Of a stretch of 64,000 nucleotides of DNA, positions 14,093-24,993 are shown in pieces (within the stretch, counting starts at the first letter, position 1; every line of letters begins with the position of its first letter). The notes under the pieces are model-generated. The model was not told the DNA's origin, ran no database searches, and was given only the letters and a program-made list of their open reading frames with translations. The position numbers and the translations under genes were made by a program. Origin of the DNA: Lingula anatina (Eukaryota > Brachiopoda > Lingulata > Lingulida > Lingulidae). Location of the stretch: contig NW_019773513.1 of assembly GCF_001039355.2 (NCBI RefSeq), positions 2,095,419 through 2,159,418 of the forward strand. The letters are read 5' to 3'.

Positions 14093-16377
14093 CGTTGTAT
14101 TGAACATGTCAGTGTACGTCAGTCAGGTGGAGGTCAGAGGTCAGGGGTCACATTGCTACCAACATCATGTGACAGTGGGTTACTGGGAAGGGTACTGTAG
14201 CAGAGAACAATGACTGATAGGAGTGAGAGGAGAGTAGCTTTTACTTGCAAATGGGTGGGATTAACCTTTGTCATAGCTTCTTTAACCTTATGGAGATGGT
14301 TTATCATGGTATAAATTTGATTCTTTGAAAGATTCGGGTGAATCTTTGGTCTTTTTAATGAAAAAATAAAATGACTTTTGTGTCTAAGGCTTCGTTCACA
14401 TGCAATGTCTATTTTCTAAATTCTATTTTCTATTCGCGCTATCTTATGATCACGGTCTGTGCACTGAACATCCCGCCGCGTAATTACTGGCAGCGCGAGC
14501 CAGTTACTTATAGTAACTTATAGTAACTGGCTCGCGCTGCCAGTAATTACCCGGCGGGATATTCAGTGCACAGACCGTGATCATAAGACATGCCGCAAAT
14601 AGAAAATAGAATTTAGAAAATAGACATTGCATGTGAACGAAGCCTAAGATAAATTTCCCTTCACAGAATCCTACCACTGAAGATTTTGGTGTAAATTTTG
14701 GCATCTGTGCATCAGGTTTGACATAAACAAACAAACAGATCACAGAGGGACTCCTATTGTGTTCAATTAATTTTTTTTAATTTATCATTTTATGAGTTGG
14801 TATCATTCAAATGTCACACTGGAAAATATAGTATTTATTGCTAAAATTTCTATTTTCTGTCTATCTCAGGTCAGTCAGTCCCGGGTATGCGCTCTGTGAA
14901 AGCCCCCCAGACCAGAGCCCCTGGTGCGCCGACTCAGCAATCTGGCGAAGCTTGCGCCATTTGTGGCATGCTGGTCACGTAAGTTGTCGTCTTGAAAGAA
15001 TTTCTTTTTTTATTGGCTCGATCTTTCTGAGTGGTCTTGCCTAAATAAAGTGTTCTTTAAAATTTTTTGAGGTGTGGCTATCACTAATCTCAAGTCCTAT
15101 ATGTTGATAACTCAAATTTAATTGACTAGATATCCAGGTGAAAAGATTTGTAATTTTTTAATGTATATTTAATTCAACTGTCACTTTGACAATAATGAGA
15201 TGTTACAAAGTATTAGTAAATATTAGCTATTTCCTCTTTGGAGAAGAAATACAGAATTAAAACGTCCTAAATGAGTGCATGATGCACATTGTTGATATTA
15301 GCTCTTTGAATTTTTTTTATATTTTTAGCTTTTTAAATTAAATTATGTTATTGGACTTTTGCAGAGGAGTGTTTGTTAAAGTGAGAGGCAAGCCCCTCCA
15401 TGCTGACTGCTTTAGGTGTGACGAATGCAGGAAGAGTTTAAAAAATCAAGGTATTTCCTCAATTTAGGAACTGAACTAATGTTTTAAATGAATAGCATTT
15501 GCTAATTTACCAGATGTCGTGGACTGTGGAGTCTTATACTTGAAGACTAAATGCAGGTAAATGGAGTGGTATTTGCAGATAGGTTGAGTCCTATATGTGC
15601 AGATGAAGTGAAATGTCACAATTTGTGTATGGTTTATAACATGTAAATTCAACAGTTCATACCAAGAATTCTGAAGATGTTAGGAAAACAAAATATGAAA
15701 TAAATGTGCTTGTTAGTTAAGACCATACTTAAGTCCAACATATTTGTTCATTAAGGATTGAGAGAATGACATTTAGATTACATAAATGATATTTAAAAAA
15801 AGATGAATATTTGTAGCCAACAGCAGCTATTTACCACAGTGATTTGTTTACTTTGAAATCAGGTTATTTCTGGATTAATGACCGTATGTATTGTGAGGAA
15901 CATGCCAAGAAGTTGACCCAGCCCCCTGACCCTGACCTGGTAGCAGTCCCCATCTACAGGTGAGAATAAACAGCAGATAGCGCCATCTAGTGTTTAAAAT
16001 GTTTGCATACATATATTTTATCTGTTTACAAAAAGAAAAAATGTCACCAAAATCTGTAGTTGAAAATGTTATTAGATTTTATGTTACAGTTTTTCAAGTT
16101 CAAAAGTACTTCTTGTTTTTTCCCCTTTTGTCACATATATTCAGTCAACTTTGGCTGATTCCTATGCAGATTTTGATGAATTTGTTTCAAAATGTTACCT
16201 AGGAATCATTTAAATTACATGCTTTCTTGCTTGAACAAGAAAACAATAAATTTGTGGCATATTTCATTCTAGTATTGAGAACAGGAATGGCATTTAACTC
16301 ATACTAGTAAAGATTTAAAAATGTCTAAACCAGCTTTATTTTCGTACAAAAATTACTCAGTACATGTTTGTATTTAA

Positions 16378-16408
<31 letters not shown>

Positions 16409-16452
16409 TTGATGGTTTCAAATTTTGATGCATATCTTTTATTTTCAGATAA
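690..16452 (+). CDS. PDZ-LIM protein (ALP/Enigma/Zasp-like), 5'-partial
   Basis: Nine coding exons join in frame with GT-AG borders: 690-841, 2354-2486, 9867-10051, 12434-12996, 13362-13421, 14870-14978, 15365-15450, 15863-15959 and 16449-16452 (TAA stop), 462 residues in all. Exon one is the second half of a PDZ domain (NPGSVAERCGLHPGDAVLQI). Exon three carries a ZM-type motif (FNTPIGLYSADNIADTF). Exon four is proline-rich and ends in a QSRSFRLLKE motif typical of this family. The last exons form one LIM domain with every ligand present: CAIC, then 16 residues, HADC, FRCDEC, then 17 residues, CEEH. The family ties alpha-actinin and Z-discs or actin bundles to signalling partners; that role is inferred from the family. 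The first exon, with the carboxylate-binding loop, lies left of the window. A single LIM domain points to ALP-like architecture rather than the three-LIM Enigma type. Confidence 0.9.
1001..1094. repeat. 47-bp tandem duplication
   Basis: Two adjacent, almost identical 47-bp units start at 1001 and 1048 (both begin AGATACATATTGAATG). Confidence 0.9.
1799..1964. mobile_element. 166-bp MITE with CAGGCCCGTAGCC termini
   Basis: The element starts CAGGCCCGTAGCC and ends with the exact reverse complement GGCTACGGGCCTG. It is flanked on both sides by TATGT (1794-1798 and 1965-1969), an apparent 5-bp target duplication. It has no coding capacity, and the interior repeats short blocks such as GGACCTTTT. 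This is a non-autonomous DNA transposon; I do not assign its superfamily. Confidence 0.8.
2520..2640. repeat. ACACAATGTCACA-type degenerate tandem repeats
   Basis: Several copies of a roughly 17-bp unit (AACACAATGTCACAGCT and variants) just inside the intron after the exon ending at 2486. Scattered ACAATGTCACA copies continue to about 2810. Confidence 0.7.
5960..5990. repeat. (CT)n microsatellite
   Basis: Uninterrupted CT dinucleotide run. Confidence 0.95.
8839..8993. mobile_element. foldback element (MITE-like)
   Basis: The left arm starts GTTTCACAAAAAAAGTCAG and continues to TTCCCTGGC. The right arm begins GCCAGGGAACCTGACT and ends TTTTTTTGTGAAAC. The arms are inverted and near-complementary with small indels around a roughly 100-bp centre. 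No clear target duplication seen. Confidence 0.65.
9061..9105. repeat. (ATT)n microsatellite
   Basis: About 15 uninterrupted ATT units. Confidence 0.97.
9367..9645. repeat. diverged tandem repeats, about 150 bp unit
   Basis: Two related segments start near 9367 and 9520. Each runs GATTAAACTTAA, then GATACCTCTT or GATGCCTCTT, then CAACTGATAAA, then ATTT(A/G)GGGG. Substitutions and indels make them old copies. Confidence 0.5.
14041..14095. repeat. (CA)n microsatellite
   Basis: AC/CA dinucleotide run with one AT interruption. Confidence 0.95.
14388..14644. mobile_element. 257-bp near-perfect palindromic MITE, TAA target duplication
   Basis: The left end is GGCTTCGTTCACATGCAATG and the right end is its exact reverse complement. 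TAA directly flanks both ends (14385-14387 and 14645-14647). The two arms match over almost the whole length, around a centre near 14515 made of repeated TTATAGTAAC. A 3-bp TWA duplication is typical of PIF/Harbinger (Tourist-like) elements, so that assignment is likely. It sits in the intron just upstream of the first LIM exon. Confidence 0.85.
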
Positions 16453-18650
16453 ACACTTATTCGGAACATAAAAATGTTTCTTGTGTCAAGATGGAAGCTG
16501 TGTGAACTTTGACGTGTGAAGCCATAATATATTAAGATGACAGGGTACAGGCCCAGAGGACAATTGGGGGGGGGGGGGTAATTTTGTGTGGGGAAATCAT
16601 ATGGTGTCTATGAGTAAAAACACCACTTATAAAACTACACAATGTTACATTATTTATTTTCCCAAACCACTTGCTGCATTTTCACGGAGTGCATGGAGCA
16701 TTGTGTGAATTAATCAGCTATGAATACAGTGAGTTGAAGCAATAAATGAAATATAAGCACCTATTGCCACATTATAAGGTTGAAATATAAAAAAAACTTT
16801 TTATACATAATATCTAATAATTGTTATCCTCTCTTCCAATTGTCTATTATATAATTTGCTTCTTCCAATCAATGTAAACATATTTTATTTGAAAGACATT
16901 GAATTAGTAAAAGGGGTTTTACTTCAAACAATACTATTTTGAAATTTTTTATTGTTATGCAGCCCCATTAGTGAATGCCAGGTTGGTCCCAATGTATAAA
17001 CCATGTTATACAAGAATTAAGTTTATCATTCACTGTTTACATGCAGTTAAGAGAAAGATTCATTCTACACATTTGTTAGAAGTATTTTTTTTTCTTTTTC
17101 ATGAAATTCTTCAATTGTTTACTGTTTTCTTTGTTTATGTTGAAATTTTACACCAGTTGGTGAAAAATGTTGCAACTGCAGATGATAAGATGGAAAAACA
17201 AAAGGGCACACAAACCAAAAAAGTGGGTGGTCCCAGGTGTCAGCTGTCACCAAAGACTGGGAAACATTTATAAAAATTCTTCTACACAAAGATTTTTGTG
17301 AATGTTATGTTATTTAGCAAGTAGACTTTATTATTAGGGTAGCAACCTGTAAAAGATCTAGTACGAGAATATTTCTTACAGAAAAGTAAATTTTGGCACA
17401 ACTATTTTAAATGTAAAGCCAGTGTATTTTATAACACTAGAAATCATTGTTTAGTATTTACAAAGCATGAAGGCATTATACTTACACCCTTGTAACCTTT
17501 ATATTATGTTATTTATTTATTTCAAAACCTACAGTGTCATTGTTTAGCTTGGCTAGAAAAATTATTTAACCCACATGCCAAAGTATTATCATTTCTCTTC
17601 ATATTTATATACATTTTATTCTAATATAAGTCCTTGATATCATTCACTATTTAGTTTTTTCACACCATCTAGTCGAAATCCTTCATTTGATTTTTTAGTG
17701 ACTTATATGAAAAGCAATACTGTTGTGCTGCATACCAATTTGAATTATACAGTTTAAAATGCTTGAGGAGATGTAGATGTATTATGTTTTTGCTAAGGAA
17801 TCCACTATTTTCAGTCATACTTTAGTGGCAATATTTGATTTTTTTCATATTACATTGTAACTCTTTGCCCTCTGAATTAAGTTTGCTGGAAAGAAAGAAC
17901 TCTTGTTTGTTTACCTTATTTTGATGAAGATATTTATACTACGGGATTTGAATCAGTGGTTAAACTCATATTTTTCAGCATTTTTATTATTCTTGAAAAA
18001 CTATTTGAAAATGCCAAATTATAAAAGTTCAAAAAAAAATTAATACTTATATTTAGTTACGTGACGTGTTTTTTTTTTTTTTTTCATAATGTTCCTGCTG
18101 TTTTCCTGCCTATCTTTTTGTTTTTCTTCAATATTGGATATATGTTAACAGTTTCTGGGGGTATTTAATTTTCACTGCAAATTAGATGATATCTACATAT
18201 ATAGTATGACCTGAAAACGTTTTGTGTACATAAAGAATCGAGGTTTTATCTGGAGAGTGAAGTGCAAATTCTGCTGTCCAAGTTACATAGGCACAGATTT
18301 TTAAATGTTAACAAGGCAAATTAGGGAGCAGGTACTTCAAGTAGAATAAAATTGAGAATGCTTCCTCAATGGTGTATCAACAATGAAACCTTTGGCCCTA
18401 AGGTGCTTACTACAAGCACGGGGCGTGAAAAGTAAGCAAGTGAGAAATAGCATTATAAACTGTCATTCATTATTTTCCTTTATTTTTTTCATGTAGTCTT
18501 CCCAAATATCTATACCCCATGTATTTTCCATAAAGAAGAGGAATGTTTAACCTTCCAAACAACCACTGTACTTGCAGATGTATTGCAACTTTATATTGTA
18601 AATATTAATTTCCTATCTTATTAAAGTCAAATAAACTGCTTTTGCTACTC
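16453..18650 (+). other. 3' UTR of the PDZ-LIM gene
   Basis: AT-rich sequence without a convincing open frame follows the TAA stop. AATAAA signals at 16741-16746 and 18630-18635 suggest short and long 3' UTR forms. A G-run lies near 16566 and T-runs near 16392 and 18069. The end is inferred from the second signal. Confidence 0.55.
18630..18635 (+). terminator. polyadenylation signal of the PDZ-LIM gene
   Basis: AATAAA preceded by a TTAAAG context in AT-rich sequence. This is the last strong signal before the convergent minus-strand gene. Confidence 0.5.
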
Positions 18651-19785
18651 TTATTTATTAAAGCTATTTCGTTTTGTCTTTTTGAAAGATTATTTTTAAA
18701 GAAGACAACGATATTTATTAGAAAAGTTTATTCCAGGAAGAATAAATGAACAAATGCGTATAAATTGCGGTAGAGGAGTCTGTAAAATGCGCTGCATTGT
18801 TTTTTCATTGACGTGTGTACCGCTGAAGAATACTACACAAAGAATCGATTTCTTGAAATGGTGACGATGAAAAATTATAAGTAATCGACTTATTTTGTTT
18901 TCTCACATTCGGTTTTAACGCTAACAATGACCCAGAATAGACTATTATGCAATAAGTGTCACAATCAATGATTAATGGTCTTTCGTTCTGAAAATTATGC
19001 AGCAAAATGTGTCTCGTCCAAATGTTGCGTACTACTATGAACTTTCCCATCACCTGGAAATCTTTACTTTAAAACTGTCAAGCCAGCTTACGTGAGATTT
19101 CAGCACACCTACATATGTTGCATTTCATTATTAGTAAGTACCGATATGGAGATTTCCAAAAAATAATAATTATAATAATAATAAAAATAAATAACAAAAT
19201 AAAATAAACAAAAATAGAACTAAAGTAGCTTACACAGTACCACCATTTCTATTATTTTTAATTTCTATTTGATTAGTTTTCGCGGGCATTGTCTGTACTT
19301 TCGAAGGGTCCACTTATAATTGTACTTCGAAGGGTCCATCTTGTTGAACGTGGTCTTGATTAGAAAGTATAAACAGACTGCAACTGTCGCTCTTTTCACC
19401 CTTCGATTTAATCACAGTTAATCTGAAAATAAAGGGAAAAAACATCAAATAAGGACATCACCACTAAATATTTTACGGCATCCAAAAAAGTTCGTAAATT
19501 TACTGCAATCGACCGCTATTGCTGAGCCTGCTTATCTGAGCATCTTCAGGTAAAACGTGAATGAGGATCGGTACCTCCATCCCCGACTGCCAAATGTCAC
19601 CGCATAGCCCGCGAAATATTGAAATATCGGATTGCAAAAATTTTAATGAATTTGGTCGTGGAGGGGGGTACACAAACTACACCTTAGTGAATCGCACAAC
19701 TGATAGAATTATTATGAATCAATTTAGCGTTGGTGACACTGTTGAAATAGGCTACGTGTTTTGCGTGAATACAATTTTCTCTGGC
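18651..19785. other. intergenic gap between convergent PDZ genes
   Basis: No convincing exon on either strand. An AAT/ATA-rich stretch lies near 19160-19215. Confidence 0.5.
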
Positions 19786-19788
19786 ATT

Positions 19789-19794
19789 TTTATT
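19789..19794 (-). terminator. candidate polyadenylation signal of the short PDZ gene
   Basis: TTTATT on the plus strand reads AATAAA on the minus strand, about 220 bp downstream of the stop codon at 20011. Confidence 0.4.
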
Positions 19795-20010
19795 GTGAAA
19801 TGAAATATGGCAAGACATCTATCTTGCTGTATATGGGCATATATATATATTGCTGCATATATGCTTACCCTCTTCCAGGACCAGAGATTGTTTTTTCACT
19901 ACATATTCACAGATATTGGTCGTCAATTCATGACATTTTTCTACTGTACTGTCCAGAGAGAATGTGTTAATTTCATCCCTCTGGCCTCTAGTATAGAGAA
20001 AGATATATAC

Positions 20011-23000
20011 CTATTTCGCCGGCTGTTGTGCCTGCGCGGCATGTTCCTCCTCTGAAAGCTGCATTTGTAGAATCCTGAAGGACCGGGACTGGACATTGGA
20101 CGCGGCGTGTCCTGGGTGGCCTGACACGGGGCCCTCGGTGTGGCGTAACGTGCCCTCAAATTGCGCGCCAGAGTCGTCCACCGTGTCTCCGGCACCACAC
20201 TGGTAAGCTGGGTTAGTCAAGTCTATAGCGCCCCTAAAAGTACACCCTTGTGTCAGTACTGAACAGAAATTGTTATATTTCTAAAAAGTGTAGATGCATT
20301 CACCTGTTTTAATTGTTTTAGGCTTCTGCGATAAAAGTTTACTGTGCACATTTCCCTAACAATCACCGTTGTATCATGCTTAATTATCTATTATCTTGAC
20401 CATGTAATGCCAAAAGAAAATGTAAATGTTAATGAATATTATGCAATGTTAAAAGTATTCTTTTAACATGTATCCGGGTCTGCAGTAGTTTACCACCAAT
20501 TTTCGAACTATTTATGTTCATTAGATATTTTTTAATGGTGGTAACCGAGGCAAAATATGACAATAGTTTTTATTTTATTAAGAATATATCTTACTTCTGC
20601 AGAATAAAGTCGAGCTCGTTGCCCGCCCTGATCACTTCCATCTTAGCTTGGTTGTGTGAAAGACCGTTGGCTATTGTATTTCCTATACGGAGGACGGCAT
20701 CGCCGGCAGCCATGCCATGCTTGGCCGCTATGCTGTTAGGAGTGACCTAAAACACAAAAGAAAGAAAGAAAAATCAGCACCAATGCCAAGTATTAATTAT
20801 TTCAAAACGAACCTATACAAAGGATAATAAAAACTCACATTTAAATACCGAGTGTGCGCGCTCGTGCGGGGTGGGGGGTAGGAGGGGAAGTATAGGTAAT
20901 TGGATCCTTTTTTGAAACCTCGTTAACAGTGTTTCCTCATGTAGAGTGCACAGACTGGTCAGGCCTATCCTGGTTTTTCAATAATGTACTTGGGTTATCA
21001 GTGTAGAATTCAAGCAGTGGGCGATTCTGAAGTAATGGTAAATACTAAAGTAAAATTATCTTCAAAATGTAACGGCTATTTCACAATCAGACGTACACTT
21101 TCGAAATTGAGCATGTTACATTGCCTCTAAGTATTATCAAAACCAATCTAGTGCCCACTCTTTGTCCAATCTGGTAGATGACACTTAGACGAAGCAATCA
21201 AAAAATTTTTTTTTTGAAAATCGGTCATAGATTGGCAAAAATATACTAATTTGAATACCCTAAATACAGCTGTTTTTAGTTGTTACGAAGGGTCACTGGA
21301 GTTGTGTAATAATTTCATGTAGTGGATATGTAATTTGGTATTGTAATTTATTGCATTTAGTTTGACTAAAGATATCAGTTGTGAGGTATAATGTTGTTTG
21401 AAAATCAGTTGGACATAATATAGTGTAACATATGAGACAAAAGCCATTGAATGTTACAAGGGAGCTCTGTTACGGATTTTTCTGTTTTTAAAGCTATTTC
21501 AATACATTAAAATAATTACTGTGTCCAAATCCATATTTAGTTCAAAATTCCAACAATCCAAAATTGAAACCACATTTTAACACAAAATTTTGTAGCGTCC
21601 GTCCCCCTTGTAGCAAAAGGATAGCAGTTAATCTTTTTTTTAAACCACACTCAGGCACTTATGCATTTCACTACCCATGATAAAATAATATACCTAAAAG
21701 GCCAGTAATACAACACACTGTGGATATACCATTTGATTAGTGGTCAAATGTAGCGTCCGTCCCCACCTGTAGCGCCCGTCCCCAATTTGTATTTTTCGCT
21801 TTATTAAGGATACACATGCTGAAATGGATTTTAATTAAGTATATTTTGTAAATACTCACTATAATCTATCTAATGTAGCCAAAGGTTGTCACAGACGCAT
21901 TTGGTGCATTACTTGTAATGAATAAATGGATACATTTAAAACAATGTTATAATATGAAACAATGTTGTTGTTTTTGTTGCTGTGAAACAACACAACAACA
22001 CTTGAGACGAAGTGACATCACTTGGTTATAGTTTGGACTAAAAAGCCACAGTAAACTTTATCCAAGGTAATAGGTTGTAATGAATTTTGTGCATTTGAGC
22101 TTGGAACAATGATGGAGCAACATTTATGTTTTTATTGTTGCTGAGGATGGGTAAACTAAGTCAAAGTAGAAAAAGAAATGCCATAGAAATAGAAGGCATA
22201 AGTGAAAGTGCTTTGAAAAAAAGAAAACGAGAAAAACTCAAGAAAGATCCCGAACGTTTGAAAACTGCCAGAGAAAAGGAGAGACTTAGAAAGAAAAAAG
22301 AAGAGAAAAGAAGAGACTTAACTTAATGAACCACCCAACATTAGCAAAAGCTGAAAGAGCAACGGAAACTAATAGAATGAGAAAATTTAGAGAGAAAATC
22401 CGAGAACAAACAAAGATCAGTGCTTTATCAGAAGCAGGTAAAGCAAGAGAGAAAAGAAAAAAAAAATACTTTCAGCCCAAAGAGAAAAAACAGAGAGATG
22501 AAACTCAGTGAAGAAGCTAAAAAGAAAGAGGTCATGAGGGTTAAAGCATGGAGACTAAGGGTTCAGTTACAAGATAAAACACCACAAAGTAAAGACTCAA
22601 GCCCGTTTTCATCTTCCTCCACTGAAAAGAGAGCCTTGAAACAAGCAAAGAATGCCCTTCCGAGGTCACCGAGCAGAAAAGCTAAAATTGTAGAAAGGCT
22701 AATAAGATCTCCTAGAGTAAACAGCATATTAGAACAGAAAGGAATTATAGCAAGCAAGGAAACAAGCAGAAAGCTGGAGATGGGGGAGATCCTTATGCAA
22801 AGTATGTCAGAGCATATAAAGGAAATAAAGTATAAAGGTACAGCATCTGCATCTCAAAATATGGCGTGCAAGGTTTTAACATCAGTGATAAACAAGAAAG
22901 GAAAATACAGGGTCAAAAAGAAACTCAACAAGTCAGTGGGACTCAGAAGAGGTGTGGGGAAGACGGGCAGTAAATGGTGGACAACTAATACAAGGAAAAT

Positions 23001-24953
23001 AAGAAATCAGACCACACTACCCATTTTCAAGGTGTGTGTCAGTACGCATTTCACAGCATCATACCCCGAACAAATTTTGAGTGGTTATGCAATACTTTCC
23101 GACCCCACTGAGAATCATCACTATCACATTGCGTACAAGGCAAGAGCGGTGTCGCGTCTGATACTTCAAAGCGCGTACTGATACACACCTTGAAAACAGG
23201 TAGTTTGGTCCGATCTACCGGTAAATTCAGGATTATTTGGTGCCGAGTCTGGTAGTTGGGTAGGCCTGAATTTGTAATACTTCAGAAAATATCTCTGGAT
23301 CCGCTTCTGTTATTGATTTGTAAATTTGTTGTCGAACTGTTTATTCCTTTTAATACAGTTAATGTTTTGGAATGGGGATGTAAAAATGACATGTTTTGGT
23401 GTAGCGTCCGTCCCCAAGTGTGTTACATACCAAGTCATGAAATTTTAGCACTCTTTCTTAACATGTTATAGTCATTCTTATGGTCAGGCCTTTGTCATAT
23501 CAAAATAAGATTTCAAATCATTGATGGAATCCCCTGATTTGATCTTAATCACACAACATTTTATTTTTATTTGCAAAAGAAATGTGGCCATGCATCATGA
23601 AACCGCACATTTTGGAAAAAAAATAGCTCACAGTTGATTGAAATTTTGAGGTTTTCATTGCATGTACAATTCATGTGTATAAAATTATGCTTATTAAAAT
23701 AAATATTTTCCAATTATTATGTTTTAATTATCATGTGAAAGTAACTGACTTGTAAAAATGTAGCGTCCGTCCCCTGTTTGAGACCATCCAGTCATTTTAG
23801 TGTCAAACAAAAACAAAGAGAAACGGTGCAAAAACATTTGAAGGGATTATGCCCAAGATCTATACCAATGTCCTACTGATATTCAAACCTCTGTTTGGTG
23901 AAGTTCATATTTGGTCGAAAGTGGACCATAAAGTGTACATCTGATTGTGAAATAGCCGTAAGGGAGAGTAATGGTTGATTGCTATCCAGTTAGGTGTACT
24001 CTGAATTTAATCTTGGTCGCTATCTATTTTTATAAATTAATGTAAATATACAATCAGATTGGTTAATTCACCTTTCATTCAAAGAAAATAAAGTCAAATA
24101 CACAAAAAATCAGGGAAGTTAGGGGTTACTTAGAAAATCAAACAGACCATGAATGTGTGCCTGGTAAAATATCATTTGGGGTTATCTTGTAATGAGTTGG
24201 GCGTTATGTTGGCCGATGTGATTCTATACCTGAGGCACCACTAAAATTTAGGATCCAAAATAGTGTTGGATCCTAGCTAACATCTGATCCTTATACATCT
24301 TGATCAAATGTCTCCTGTAAGTCAATTCACAAATATAGATCCCATTTTAAAATATGGGACCTACATGTACATGTACCAGTAAAATTGGTTTCAAGGGAAC
24401 TATAGCCGTCTTTAGGAGAATCAGCAACACTGTTCAAATCCATCAAAGCACAGAGCAAACAATATGCAGGGAATACAGATTCATTCATTCTGCAACTTTT
24501 AATCAGGTATTTCAGTAAAACTAGTTGCTAGCACAGATCTAATAAGGAAATTAACAGCAGGTCCAGATGCGCAGCAGATGGGAGTACGCTATCTTCTGGT
24601 GTGGCAGTTTAATAACAAAAAAATCTTTTCTCCTCCATGAACAGTGGTCCTAGGCGAGCTATGATTATTTATAACAATTTAAAGAAACGATCTGTTTTAT
24701 TTGAGCAATCGGCCATGTTTTCTTATTATTTTTACTACGATTTTCTTGTCAGAAAAAATACAAGATTTCTTCACATTAAAAAACATTGGATATTCCATAC
24801 AGATGGTATGAAATTTAAACCTGTCTGATTCATAAAATGATAGTTGCATCCAAGTGTTTCACCTTACGGCGAGTATTAAAGACCTGTTACCCTCTGATCT
24901 GAAACCTACACAGAACCTCTGTACTATAACAAGGTACAGAACCCACGCACTGT

Positions 24954-24993
<40 letters not shown>

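Larger units (their letters stand above)
21073..23958 (+). mobile_element. 2,886-bp TIR DNA transposon with TAA target duplication
   Basis: The left terminus CGGCTATTTCACAATCAG is matched by its reverse complement at the right end. The inverted repeat extends 29 bp with one mismatch. TAA flanks both ends (21070-21072 and 23959-23961). Inside lie a decayed basic open frame (22126-23181) and five direct copies of TAGCGTCCGTCCCC, three near the left end and two near the right. The 3-bp TWA duplication is typical of PIF/Harbinger, but I see no DDE signature, so the superfamily is open. It lies antisense in the intron between exon C and exon 2 of the short PDZ gene. Confidence 0.88.

Noticed and set aside
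20011-20220. Independent 69-aa protein starting at a TTG codon
   Set aside because: It is the last exon of the short PDZ gene, entered through the acceptor just before 20233.
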